Of a stretch of 64,000 nucleotides of DNA, positions 17,025-25,708 are shown piece by piece (the first letter of the stretch is position 1; each line of letters begins with the position of its first letter). A model generated the notes under the pieces. That model ran no database searches and was not told the DNA's origin. It saw nothing but the letters and a program-made list of their open reading frames with translations. Origin of the DNA: Microbacterium esteraromaticum (GTDB taxonomy: Bacteria; Actinomycetota; Actinomycetes; Actinomycetales; Microbacteriaceae); NCBI RefSeq assembly GCF_028747645.1, contig NZ_CP118100.1:2790001-2854000 (forward strand), given 5' to 3'. The position numbers and the translations under genes were made by a program.

Positions 17025-20000
17025 TCAGCGCACGGGATCCAGCAGCGGGATCTCGTAGCGGTGCGGCGTACCGAAGCGGTGCGCCGTGACCGAGACGGCC
17101 TGCTCGCGCAGGAACGTCAGCAGCTCGACACGACCGGCCGCGACGACCGGGTTCGCGTAGATCGCCAGGCTCGGCGAGCCGTTCACGGCGGATGCTGTCG
17201 CACCGGCATCCGATCCGACCAGGCGCACGCGACCGTCGGCGTCGGCCAGGCGACGGGCGTGACCCGCCCAGGCCTGCGCGTCTTCGGTCACGACGACGAC
17301 ATCGTGCGCACCCAGCCAGGTGACGACGGGGTTCGGCAGGGCCGACGCCGTGCTCACCGTGACGCGCGAGCCGGCGCGCACACCGGCGGCAGCGACGCGG
17401 ATCAGGTCGACGATACGGCCACCGTCGAAACGGATGGCGGCGGGGATCGCCTGGTAGCGCAGGGCGTTGTGCTCGGTCACCAGACCGGTGGCATCGCGGA
17501 CGACACCGAACTCGTCCGCCCACGCGTCGATGTCGGTGGCGAGGGCGCCGCGCAGCCAGGCCGCCTCATCGCCGTCGACCAGCTTGACGGCCGACAGGCC
17601 CAGCTCATCCAGCGGACGCGAGGTCGAGACGGGGGCATCCGTCCACTCCGACAGACCGACGAGGTAGTTCGGGCCACCGGCCTTGGTACCCGCGCCGACG
17701 GCGGCCTTCTTCCATCCGCCGAACGGCTGGCGCTGCACGATGGCGCCCGTGGTGCCGCGGTTGACGTAGACGTTGCCGGCCTCGATGCGCGAGAGCCACT
17801 GCTGGATCTCAGCCTCGTCGAGCGAGTGCAGACCCGAGGTCAGGCCGTACTCGATCGCGTTGACGATGTCGATCGCCTCATCGAGCGTCTCGGCGGTCAT
17901 CACACCGAGCACGGGGCCGAAGTACTCGACCATGTGGAACTCACTGCCCGGCTGGACACCCTCGCGGATGCCCGGACGCCACAGACGACCCTCGTCGTCG
18001 AGCTTCTTCGGCTCGAGCATCCACGACTGTCCCGGGTGCAGCTGCGTGAGCGCTCCGAGCAGCTTGCCCTCAGCGGGTCCGATCAGCGGACCGATGCGGG
18101 TCGAGCCGTTGCTGGGCGCGCCGACCTCGTACGCGCTGACCGCGTCGAGCAGCTGGCGACGGAAGCGGTCCGACTTCGCGACCGAGCCGACCAGCACCAC
18201 CAGCGATGCGGCGGAGCACTTCTGACCGGCGTGACCGAACGCCGAGTAGACGGCGTCCTTGGCGGCGAGGTCGAGGTCGGCCGAGGGAGTCACGATCAGG
18301 GCGTTCTTGCCGCTGGTCTCGGCCAGCAGCGGCAGGTCGTTGCGGAACCCGCGGAACAGTTCGGCGGTCTCGTAGCCGCCGGTGAGGATCACGCGGCCCA
18401 CGGCCGGGTCGCTGACCAGCTGGGTGCCCAGCTCGCGTCCGTCGAGCTGCACGTACTGCAGCACATCGCGCGGTACACCGGCCTCCCACAGCGCCTCGAC
18501 CATGACGGCGCCGGAGCGGCGTGCCTGGCGTGCGGGCTTGATGATCACCGGCGAGCCGGTGGCGAGAGCCGACAGCACGGAGCCGGCGGGGATCGCGACG
18601 GGGAAGTTCCACGGCGGGGTGACGACCGTCAGGCCGACCGGCTGCATCGTGGCACCGTCGACGTCTGCGAGCTTCTTGGCGCTCTCGGCGTAGTAGTGCG
18701 CGAAGTCGATCGCCTCGGACACCTCGGGGTCGCCCTGTTCGATGACCTTGCCGGCTTCCGAACCCATGACCTCGAGCAGGTCACCGCGGTGCGCCTCGAG
18801 GATGTCACCGGCACGGTGCAGGATCTCGGCACGACCGGCGGCACCCAGCTCACGCCAGGCCTCGCCGGCGGCGACCGCCGTTGCGATGCGCTCGTCGACC
18901 TGTGCGGCCGAGTTCAGCGTGTTCGCCGCGACGGTGTCGTTGCCGAGCGTCGAGCCCTCCATGCGGGCGCGGATGGCGTCGCCCCAGGCACGGTTGGCCG
19001 CCAGCGACGGGTCGGTGTCGGGGGTGTTGATGAAGCCGTCGCGCAGTGCGGGCGCCGCGGGCTTGCTGCGGTCCTGCACACGGTTCGGACCGGGAACCTC
19101 GGTGGGCATCGAGGCGACGGATGCCAGGAAGCGCTGCTTCTCGCGATCGAACAGCTTCGCGTCGGCGTCGAGATCGAACACGGCCGACATGAAGTTCTCG
19201 TGGCTGGCGCCCTCTTCAAGGCGACGGATCAGGTAAGCGATCGCAACGTCGAACTCGTCGGGGTGCACGACCGGCGTGTACAGCAGCAGCGAGCCGACGG
19301 TGCGCTTGACGACCTCGGCCTGCGCCGAGGCCATGCCCAGCAGCATCTCGAACTCGATGCCGCTGGTGGCGCCCCGCTTCTCAGCGAGAAGCCAGGCCAG
19401 GGCGATGTCGAAGAGGTTGTGACCGGCCACACCGATGCGCACGTTCTTGACGCGCTCGGCCTGCAGCGAGTAGTCCAGGACGGCCTTGTACGAGGCATCC
19501 GACTCCTGCTTGGTCGACCAGGTCGCCAGCTCCCAGCCGTGCGACTCGGCGTCGACGGTCTCCATGGGCAGGTTGGCGCCCTTGACGACGCGCACCTTGA
19601 TCGGCGCACCGCCGGCGGCCACGCGTGCGGCGGCCCACTCCTGAAGCTGGATCATCGCGCCGAGGGCGTCGGGCAGGTAGGCCTGCAGCACGATGCCGGC
19701 CTCGACGTTCTGGAACTCGGGACGGTCGAGGATGCGCGTGAAGACCGCGATGGTGAGGTCGAGGTCCTTGTACTCCTCCATGTCGAGGTTGATGAAGGTG
19801 CCGTTCGCCTTGGCGACCTCGTACAGCGGGCGCAGTGCCTCGATGGCCTCGTCGACGGCCTCGTCGAACGCCCAGGGGCTGTGCGGGGCAACGGTCGAGG
19901 ACACCTTGATCGAGACGTAGTCGACGTCGTCGCGCTCGAGCAGGCGGCGCGTGCCGGCCAGACGACGGGCGGCCTCTTCCTGACCGAGGATGGCCTCGCC

Positions 20001-20465
20001 GAGCAGGTTGACGTTCAGGCGCACGTTCTCGGCCGAGCGGATGCGGCGGATGGCCGAGCCCAGCTGGGCGTCGCGGGCGTCGACGATGAGGTGGCGCACC
20101 ATGCCCCGCAGCACGCGACGGCTGATCGGCACGACGATCCCGGGCAGGATCGGGGCGAAAGCGCCGCCCAGGGCGATGGCGCCGCGCAGCGGTGCGGGCA
20201 GGAACTTGGGGGTCAGCGGCACGATCTCGCGCAGGGCACGAGCGGCGACCTTGGTGTCTTCGGGGCGCACGACGCCGTCGACGAAGCCGACGGTGAATGC
20301 GAGGCCGTTCTCGTCGCGCAGCACGCCGGCCAGGCGCTGTGCGGCGACATCGGTAGGAACTTCGCGGCTCTGCACGAGCCACTGACGGACGAGTGCGACA
20401 GCGTCGTCGGCGAGCTCGGCGAGCTCGGCGGACGTGTCGGAGTCGGGAAGCAGAGGGGTGGTCAT
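17025..20465 (-). CDS. putA: bifunctional proline dehydrogenase / P5C dehydrogenase, copy 1
   Basis: An 1146-residue fused enzyme that oxidises proline to P5C (FAD) and on to glutamate (NAD). The N-terminal proline dehydrogenase barrel spans roughly residues 80-430 (YLPDALGAMIQLQEW, VRIGVAGHNLFDIALAWLLA). The aldehyde dehydrogenase half follows, with LAETSGKNALIVT and the nucleophilic cysteine in FGHAGQKCSAASLV. A C-terminal tail of about 200 residues ends the protein. ATG 20465 (MTTPLLPDSD) is chosen; a longer frame begins at 20534. No good ribosome site is visible. A LysR gene lies 92 bp upstream on the same strand. A paralogue is at 38680-42369. Confidence 0.95.
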   Translation of the reverse strand: MTTPLLPDSDTSAELAELADDAVALVRQWLVQSREVPTDVAAQRLAGVLRDENGLAFTVGFVDGVVRPEDTKVAARALREIVPLTPKFLPAPLRGAIALGGAFAPILPGIVVPISRRVLRGMVRHLIVDARDAQLGSAIRRIRSAENVRLNVNLLGEAILGQEEAARRLAGTRRLLERDDVDYVSIKVSSTVAPHSPWAFDEAVDEAIEALRPLYEVAKANGTFINLDMEEYKDLDLTIAVFTRILDRPEFQNVEAGIVLQAYLPDALGAMIQLQEWAAARVAAGGAPIKVRVVKGANLPMETVDAESHGWELATWSTKQESDASYKAVLDYSLQAERVKNVRIGVAGHNLFDIALAWLLAEKRGATSGIEFEMLLGMASAQAEVVKRTVGSLLLYTPVVHPDEFDVAIAYLIRRLEEGASHENFMSAVFDLDADAKLFDREKQRFLASVASMPTEVPGPNRVQDRSKPAAPALRDGFINTPDTDPSLAANRAWGDAIRARMEGSTLGNDTVAANTLNSAAQVDERIATAVAAGEAWRELGAAGRAEILHRAGDILEAHRGDLLEVMGSEAGKVIEQGDPEVSEAIDFAHYYAESAKKLADVDGATMQPVGLTVVTPPWNFPVAIPAGSVLSALATGSPVIIKPARQARRSGAVMVEALWEAGVPRDVLQYVQLDGRELGTQLVSDPAVGRVILTGGYETAELFRGFRNDLPLLAETSGKNALIVTPSADLDLAAKDAVYSAFGHAGQKCSAASLVVLVGSVAKSDRFRRQLLDAVSAYEVGAPSNGSTRIGPLIGPAEGKLLGALTQLHPGQSWMLEPKKLDDEGRLWRPGIREGVQPGSEFHMVEYFGPVLGVMTAETLDEAIDIVNAIEYGLTSGLHSLDEAEIQQWLSRIEAGNVYVNRGTTGAIVQRQPFGGWKKAAVGAGTKAGGPNYLVGLSEWTDAPVSTSRPLDELGLSAVKLVDGDEAAWLRGALATDIDAWADEFGVVRDATGLVTEHNALRYQAIPAAIRFDGGRIVDLIRVAAAGVRAGSRVTVSTASALPNPVVTWLGAHDVVVVTEDAQAWAGHARRLADADGRVRLVGSDAGATASAVNGSPSLAIYANPVVAAGRVELLTFLREQAVSVTAHRFGTPHRYEIPLLDPVR

Positions 20466-20557
20466 GTTCTCAGAATGCGGCCTGAGATCCCTAAAGAAAA
20501 GCGAACTTTTACGACGATGACTGTTTGGTTTCATCGATGGTTTTGTGGCGGGTGCGC

Positions 20558-21451
20558 CTACGGCGCCACCTTGCGGTGCGCGGCGAACGCGTCGGCAAGC
20601 GCCGCGCGCACCAGCGTCACGCTCTCGGATGCCCGTGCCGCCGACCGCACGGCGGTGAAAACCTCGCGCACGGGGGCGCCGGGAAGGGTCGCCAGACTCA
20701 TGCCGCTGGGCTCATCTCCCCAGATCAGATCGGGCAACAACCCCACCGCATGACCCGCCGCGATGAGCCTCAGGTGAGCGGTCAGATCGTCGGCCTCGAA
20801 CCGCACATCGGGCTCGAAACCCGCGGCCCGGCATTGCTGCACGGCCCAGTGGCGCACGGCCGTACCGGCCGGCTCCATGACCCAGACCCGGTCGGCGAGT
20901 TCGGCCAGACCACGCGGCTCTTCATCGGGCGGGAGCACGATGCGGATCGGATCCTCGCCCAGCAGTCGATGTTCGAGACCGGCGTGCACCTCGCGGGTGT
21001 GCCCCGGGTACTGTTCGGCGATCACCAGATCGAATCGGCGCGCAGACAACTCGAACAGGCTCTTCTCGGGCGGCAGCTCGGCCAGCTCCACACGCAGCTG
21101 CGGGGCGCGTTCGGCCAGCAGCGTCAGCGCAGCCGGCACGATCGTCTGCGCCGCTGTCGGCATCGCGGCCAACCGCACGGGTTCGAGTGCCCCCGGCGCC
21201 GACAGCTCCGCGCGAGCTGCCTCGTCCAGTTCGAGCGCGCGAGCGGCGTGCTCTGCCAGCATCCGCCCCTCGGCCGTCAGTCGTACCCGGCGCCCGTCCG
21301 GTTCGAGCAGCGGTACCCCCGCTTCGCGTTCCAGCAGCGCGAGCTGCTGCGAGACCGTCGACGGACTGTACGACAGCGAGGCCGCCACCCCGGCGATCGT
21401 GCCGCGCAGTGCCAGCTCATGCAACAGGCGCAGGCGCCTCAGCTCGAACAC
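20558..21451 (-). CDS. LysR-family transcriptional regulator
   Basis: A 297-residue regulator with an N-terminal winged helix (LRLLHELALRGTIAGVAASL, SPSTVSQQLALLEREAGVPL) and a substrate-binding domain ending near AHRKVAP. It is read toward putA copy 1, 92 bp away, with AT-rich sequence (about 20490-20515) between them that could hold the putA promoter. Position suggests control of proline use. The family usually regulates a divergent gene, and here the divergent side is the methyltransferase end, so the putA link is an inference. Confidence 0.9.
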   Translation of the reverse strand: MFELRRLRLLHELALRGTIAGVAASLSYSPSTVSQQLALLEREAGVPLLEPDGRRVRLTAEGRMLAEHAARALELDEAARAELSAPGALEPVRLAAMPTAAQTIVPAALTLLAERAPQLRVELAELPPEKSLFELSARRFDLVIAEQYPGHTREVHAGLEHRLLGEDPIRIVLPPDEEPRGLAELADRVWVMEPAGTAVRHWAVQQCRAAGFEPDVRFEADDLTAHLRLIAAGHAVGLLPDLIWGDEPSGMSLATLPGAPVREVFTAVRSAARASESVTLVRAALADAFAAHRKVAP

Positions 21452-21485
21452 GTGCCCATCCTAATTGCGGCCACCGCGGCACGCC

Positions 21486-22442
21486 TCAGATCGTGCGGAC
21501 GTACGCGTGCGGCATCCGCTCGTGCATCACCCGGATCGCATCGGCGTTGTCGTCGACGAGCACCGCGTGCCGTCCGAGTGGGGCAGCCACGGCCCCGAGC
21601 GTCCCCGATCCCGCGAACAGGTCGAGCACACGATCTCCGGGCCGACTGGACGCCTGCACGATACGGCGCAGCACCCCCTCGGGCTTCTGCGTCGGGTATC
21701 CCGTCTTCTCGCGGCCGGTGGTCGGCACGATGGTGTGCCACCAGACGTCGGTGGGCAACTTGCCGCGCGCGGCCTTCTCGGCGGTCACGAGCCCCGGCGC
21801 CATATACGGCTCACGATCGACGGCATCCGAGTCGAAGTAGTGCGCGCCGGGCGTCTTGGCGTAGACCAGGATCGTGTCGTGCTTGGTGGGCCAGCGCCTG
21901 CGCGACTTGGCGCCGTAGTCGTACGCCCAGATCAGCTCGTTGAGAAAGGCGTCGCGGCCGAACACGGCGTCGAGCATCACCTTGGCGTAGTGCGCTTCTC
22001 GGTAGTCGAGGTGCAGATACAGGGTGCCGTCGGCGGCCAGCAGCCGCCACGCCTCTTCCAGGCGGGGGATGAGAAAGTCGCCGTAGTCGTCGAAACGGTC
22101 GTCATATGCGCGCAGCATGCCGCGCACGCGCTCGTACGTGTGGCCATGGAACCCCTGGCGCACCTCGCGGTCGACGCTCGGCTCGTCGGCTTCCGGTTCA
22201 CAACTCCGGAGATCTGCGGCAGATTCGGCAGAATCTGCCGGTTCTGGGCCGGGATCATCCAGATTCTCCGGAGTTGCGTGCAGGCGACGGGCGGTGACGA
22301 CCTGCCGTTCACGGGTGCGCCCGGTGTTGAACGGCGGATCGAGGTAGACGAGGGTGAACGACCCGGATGCCAGGGTGGGCGCGACGGCCAGATTGTCGCC
22401 CTGGATGATCTCGACCGAGCCCCGAGCAGCGGACTCGGTCAC
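21486..22442 (-). CDS. site-specific DNA methyltransferase (N6-adenine/N4-cytosine, beta class)
   Basis: A 318-residue SAM-dependent methyltransferase. The catalytic DPPF motif is at residues 35-38 and the SAM-binding FAGSG at 276-280. That order (IV before I) defines the beta class, as in CcrM-like enzymes. A conserved WWHTIVPTTGREKTGYPTQKPEGVL block precedes motif I. It starts at a GTG overlapping the lipoate ligase stop (GTGA). Residues 54-83 are encoded by a palindromic repeat that stays in frame, in the loop after motif IV, where relatives have a short linker. No restriction endonuclease gene is nearby, so it looks like an orphan enzyme. Whether the insertion is tolerated is unknown. Confidence 0.88.
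   Translation of the reverse strand: MTESAARGSVEIIQGDNLAVAPTLASGSFTLVYLDPPFNTGRTRERQVVTARRLHATPENLDDPGPEPADSAESAADLRSCEPEADEPSVDREVRQGFHGHTYERVRGMLRAYDDRFDDYGDFLIPRLEEAWRLLAADGTLYLHLDYREAHYAKVMLDAVFGRDAFLNELIWAYDYGAKSRRRWPTKHDTILVYAKTPGAHYFDSDAVDREPYMAPGLVTAEKAARGKLPTDVWWHTIVPTTGREKTGYPTQKPEGVLRRIVQASSRPGDRVLDLFAGSGTLGAVAAPLGRHAVLVDDNADAIRVMHERMPHAYVRTI
22196..22281. repeat. 86-bp palindromic repeat, family 1, copy B, inside a coding region
   Basis: The ends GTTCACAACTCCGGAGAT and GATTCTCCGGAGTTGCG match the family-1 arms at 3286 and 63675. It lies wholly within the DNA methyltransferase gene and reads through without a stop as an Asp/Glu/Pro/Ala-rich stretch (PENLDDPGPEPADSAESAAD). Confidence 0.85.
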
Positions 22443-23488
22443 GGAACCCTGTGCAGCCACGCGTCGGTGGCGAACTTCGACTGCACCAGTTGCTCGGCTG
22501 CCGCGTACTCGTCGTCCGAGATCGCGCCGTCCTCGGCGCCGGTGAGCGCGCGGAACGTGCTCTTGAATCGCTCGATGATCTCGGACCGCTCCATGCCGGT
22601 CTGCGTGCGCAGCGGGTCGACGCGTTTCGCGGCCGACGTGGTGCCCTTGTCGCTGAGCTTCTCGCGTCCGATGCGCAGCACTTCGGTCATCATCTGGCCG
22701 TCGATGTCGTACGAGATGGTGGCGTGGTGCAGCACGCCACCGTTGGCGAGGCGCTTCTGCGCCGCACCGCCGATCTTGCCGGTGGGTGAGGCGATGTCGT
22801 TGAGCGGCTGATACGTCGCCTCGATACCGAGCGAGCGCAGCGCCTGCAGCACCCAGTCGTCGAGGAAGGCGTACGAGTCGGCGAACGTCATGCCCTGCAC
22901 GAGGGATGCCGGAACGTACAGCGAGTACGTGATGATCTGACCCGCGGCCATCATCATCGCGCCGCCACCCGAGATGCGGCGCACGACGTCGAAGCCGTGC
23001 TTCACGGCACCGTCGGGGTCGACCTCGTTGCGGTACGACTGGAACGAGCCGATCACCACGGCCGATTCGTCCCACTCCCAGATGCGCAGGGTGGGGCGCC
23101 GACGCCCTTCGCCGACGCGGGCGGTGAGCACCTCGTCGAGGGCGAGGTTCATACGCGGCGAGACTGCTTTCTCGTGCACGACCTCCCAGTCGAAGTCACT
23201 CCATCCGGGGGCGGTGACCAGGGCGCGCCGCACGGCAGTGCCGACGGCCTCGGGCGAGAACCCGAGCAGCTGCGCGCCGTCGGGCAGGGCCGCGCGCACG
23301 GCGGCGGCGATCGTGGCCGAGTCAGCCTCGACCGGCATACCCTCGACCGCGGCGTTGATGGCGTCGAGGGCCGTGTCGGGTTCGAGGAAGAAATCGCCCG
23401 CGAGGCGGAAGTCGCGGATCAGGCCGTCTTCGACCTCGAGATCGACGACGACGAGCTTTCCACCGGGAACCTTGTACTCACCATGCAC
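22439..23488 (-). CDS. lipoate-protein ligase A family protein
   Basis: A 349-residue protein of the biotin/lipoate ligase family, expected to attach lipoate to E2 or GcvH subunits. The lipoyl-binding motif is RRISGGGAMMMAAGQIITYS and the catalytic lysine lies in SPTGKIGGAAQKR. The first 90 residues (MHGEYKVPGGKLVVVDLEVE) resemble the small accessory domain that is usually C-terminal in E. coli LplA, so the order is swapped. The GGGAVYHD family consensus is altered to GGGAMMMA, so octanoyl transfer or another acyl substrate is possible. The methyltransferase gene overlaps its stop. Confidence 0.85.
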   Translation of the reverse strand: MHGEYKVPGGKLVVVDLEVEDGLIRDFRLAGDFFLEPDTALDAINAAVEGMPVEADSATIAAAVRAALPDGAQLLGFSPEAVGTAVRRALVTAPGWSDFDWEVVHEKAVSPRMNLALDEVLTARVGEGRRRPTLRIWEWDESAVVIGSFQSYRNEVDPDGAVKHGFDVVRRISGGGAMMMAAGQIITYSLYVPASLVQGMTFADSYAFLDDWVLQALRSLGIEATYQPLNDIASPTGKIGGAAQKRLANGGVLHHATISYDIDGQMMTEVLRIGREKLSDKGTTSAAKRVDPLRTQTGMERSEIIERFKSTFRALTGAEDGAISDDEYAAAEQLVQSKFATDAWLHRVP

Positions 23489-23527
23489 CCGTCCAGCTTA
23501 AGCCGCCGGGGCGCGAGCGCACCGGGT

Positions 23528-24391
23528 TCACTCCCGGACGGGCACCCTCGCGTCGAGCCAGGCCAGCAGGTCGGCACGCACGGATTCGGCCTGCAGTTCG
23601 TGGAAGATCTCGTGCCGGGCATCGGGGTACACCAGTGTGGTGACGTCGGTGAGCCCGGATCGCGTGCGGTAGGCGTCGGCGAGTTTGTGCACACTGCGGG
23701 GGCCGCCGACCGGATCGTCACCGCCGACCATGAGCAGCACGGGGATGTCGCGTCCGAGATCGCGTGCCGGTCGGCCGTACAGGCGCAGCGCCTCGATCGG
23801 ACCGAACAGCTTCAACAGCGGCGTCTCGGTCGTGAGCGGGTCGTCGCGGAACGCCTCCCACACGGCGGGGTCGCGCGAGAGCCACTCCAGGCCGTGCGCG
23901 TCGGGCCCCGCCCAGCGCGCGTTCAACGGCGCCGCATTCAGGTCACCGGGGGTGCGCAGCGCCGAGCCGGTCAGCACGACGGCGTCGTACGCCTCGGGAT
24001 GCTGGTTCACCAGCATCTGCGACAGGAACGACCCCCAGGAATGACCGATCAGCACGAGCGGCAGTTCCGGATGCTGGGTGCGGATGATCCCGGTGAGCTG
24101 CCAGCAGGCGGCGACGGCGGCGCGCAGACCGCCCGGACCCAGTCGGCCCAGCTTCGCCGGGCCGCCGTGTTGTCTGATGCCGGTGCGCCCGTGGCCGCGG
24201 TGGTCGTCGGCGTAGACGTGGAGGCCGGCCGCCGTGAGAGCGTCGATGACGGCCCCGTACCGACCGGCGTGCTCACCGACGCCGTGCAGCAGCTGCACGA
24301 CGCCGCGCGGTTCGCCCTCTGCCGTGTACACGTCGTACACGATCGAGATCCCGTGGGCGTCGACGAACTCGGCTGTTGTGGGTGCGGCCAT
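23528..24391 (-). CDS. alpha/beta hydrolase, monoacylglycerol lipase-like
   Basis: A 287-residue serine hydrolase of the Hydrolase_4 type. The nucleophile elbow is in LIGHSWGSFLSQ, the acid residue in VGGDDPVGGP and the histidine in DARHEIFHEL, giving a complete triad. The oxyanion region LLHGVGEHAGRYG is also typical of lysophospholipase/monoglyceride lipase homologues. No signal peptide is visible, so it acts in the cytoplasm. It lies in a same-strand run with the lipoate ligase and cutC genes, with gaps of 33-40 bp, and may be co-transcribed with them. Confidence 0.88.
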   Translation of the reverse strand: MAAPTTAEFVDAHGISIVYDVYTAEGEPRGVVQLLHGVGEHAGRYGAVIDALTAAGLHVYADDHRGHGRTGIRQHGGPAKLGRLGPGGLRAAVAACWQLTGIIRTQHPELPLVLIGHSWGSFLSQMLVNQHPEAYDAVVLTGSALRTPGDLNAAPLNARWAGPDAHGLEWLSRDPAVWEAFRDDPLTTETPLLKLFGPIEALRLYGRPARDLGRDIPVLLMVGGDDPVGGPRSVHKLADAYRTRSGLTDVTTLVYPDARHEIFHELQAESVRADLLAWLDARVPVRE

Positions 24392-24423
24392 GGCCCGAGT
24401 CTACGGATTTCGCTCGGCGCGGG

Positions 24424-25164
24424 TCAGGCGACGACCGGGGCGAGGGCGGCGACGACGGCCAGTGCCGCGTCGCGATCGGTGGTCTCGTAGCCGCCGACGC
24501 CGTCGCTGGCGGATCCCAGGCGGACTCCCCCATCGGCGGTCACCGTGCGCTTGGCCGAGAAGTGCACCGCGTCGACTCCGGTGGCGGCGATCGCGACGAC
24601 GTCGGATGCCGTGATGCCGCTTCCCGCCATGACCTCGATGCCGCCGTCGGCCTCGGCGACGAGCGCGCGCAGCACGTCGACGCCGTCGACCGCGCGCGAG
24701 GCGCCGCCCGAGGTCAGGACACGTCGGATGCCGAGTTCTCGCGCCGTACGCAGCGCGGCGATCGGGTCGGGGGTGGTGTCGATCACACGGTGCAGCGTCA
24801 CCGGGGCGCCAGCGGCAGCATCCACCAGTCGTGCGAGACCCTCCCGGTTGAGCGCGCCGTCGTCGCTCTGGCATCCGACGACGACACCGTGCGCACCCGC
24901 GGCGAGCGCGAGGCGCACATCGCGCGCCATGAGGGCGATCTCGTCGGCGTCGTAGTGGAAGTCGCCGGCACGGGAGCGCACCAGGGCGTGCACCTCGGGG
25001 CCGTCCTCCCCCGCGACCTCGCTGGTGATTTCGATCGTCGCCTGAGAGGGCGTGAGCCCGCCGAGGGCCAGCGCCTGGGTGAGTTCGACGCGCGCCGCAC
25101 CCGCCTCGCGCGCGATGCGCATTCCGGCAGGGTCCTGGATGGCGAGTTCGAGCGCGAGTGACAT
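24424..25164 (-). CDS. cutC: CutC family protein
   Basis: A 246-residue TIM-barrel protein of the CutC family. Recognisable blocks are LELAIQDPAG ... GAARVELTQALALGGLTPS at the N-terminus, VTLHRVIDTTPDP, RRVLTSGG and IEVMAGSGI. Start MSLALEL at 25164 is preferred over the upstream extension to 25221. The family was linked to copper tolerance in E. coli, but the direct role is disputed. No copper gene lies nearby, so the link is weak here. Confidence 0.9.
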   Translation of the reverse strand: MSLALELAIQDPAGMRIAREAGAARVELTQALALGGLTPSQATIEITSEVAGEDGPEVHALVRSRAGDFHYDADEIALMARDVRLALAAGAHGVVVGCQSDDGALNREGLARLVDAAAGAPVTLHRVIDTTPDPIAALRTARELGIRRVLTSGGASRAVDGVDVLRALVAEADGGIEVMAGSGITASDVVAIAATGVDAVHFSAKRTVTADGGVRLGSASDGVGGYETTDRDAALAVVAALAPVVA

Positions 25165-25255
25165 GAAAACGATTTTCGCAGGATCGCCCTCGACGTCAAG
25201 TGTTCTGGTCTTTATTTTCATCGCCCCCGAAATGTATCCCCCGGAGCACCCAAAA

Positions 25256-25275
25256 GTTAGTTAGGCTATCTAAGC
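25256..25275 (+). promoter_or_regulatory. possible MarR operator at a leaderless start
   Basis: GTTAGTTAGGCTATCTAAG, with the core inverted repeat TTAG-GCTAT-CTAA at 25261-25273, ends four bases before the marR ATG. The spacing suggests an overlapping -10 box and a leaderless or near-leaderless message subject to autorepression. Confidence 0.45.
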
Positions 25276-25276
25276 A

Positions 25277-25708
25277 ATGACTGCCGATCTCCCCGCCACC
25301 GCCACTGAACTCCGCTACGCCGTCTTCCGCCTCGCCCGGCGCCTCCGCTGCGCGCGAGCCGTCGACTCCCTGAGCGACGCGCAGCTGGCGATCCTGGGCG
25401 GCCTGCGCGCGCACGGCAGGCACACGCTGTCGCGGCTCGCCGAGCGCGAACGCGTCACCGCGCCGACCATGAGCGCCATCGTCGGCGGGCTGGTCGAGAT
25501 GGGTCTCGTCGTGCGCATCCCCGACGAGGACGACCGCCGCCGGGTGCACGTCGAGATCACCCCACAGGGCGAGGATGTGGTCACCGAGACCATCCGCCGC
25601 CGCGACGAGCTGCTGGCGGCGATGATCACCGACGCCGGCCTCGACGACAGCGACCTCGCGGTGCTGCGCGAGGCGGCCGCCCTGCTGCAGAGGATGGCCG
25701 ACGCATGA
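25277..25708 (+). CDS. MarR-family regulator of an efflux operon
   Basis: A 143-residue winged-helix protein. The recognition region is LSRLAERERVTAPTMSAIVG, then the wing with DRRRVHVEITPQG. Its stop overlaps the ATG of an MFS transporter (ATGA, 25705-25708), so it is the first gene of a regulator-transporter operon. It very likely represses its own operon through the palindrome just before its start and is released by a small toxic compound. The ligand is unknown. Confidence 0.92.
   Translation: MTADLPATATELRYAVFRLARRLRCARAVDSLSDAQLAILGGLRAHGRHTLSRLAERERVTAPTMSAIVGGLVEMGLVVRIPDEDDRRRVHVEITPQGEDVVTETIRRRDELLAAMITDAGLDDSDLAVLREAAALLQRMADA

Noticed and set aside
16893..20753. Long open frame antisense to putA copy 1
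   Set aside because: High GC gives open antisense frames. The translation has no recognisable domain, and the opposite strand encodes a clear PutA.
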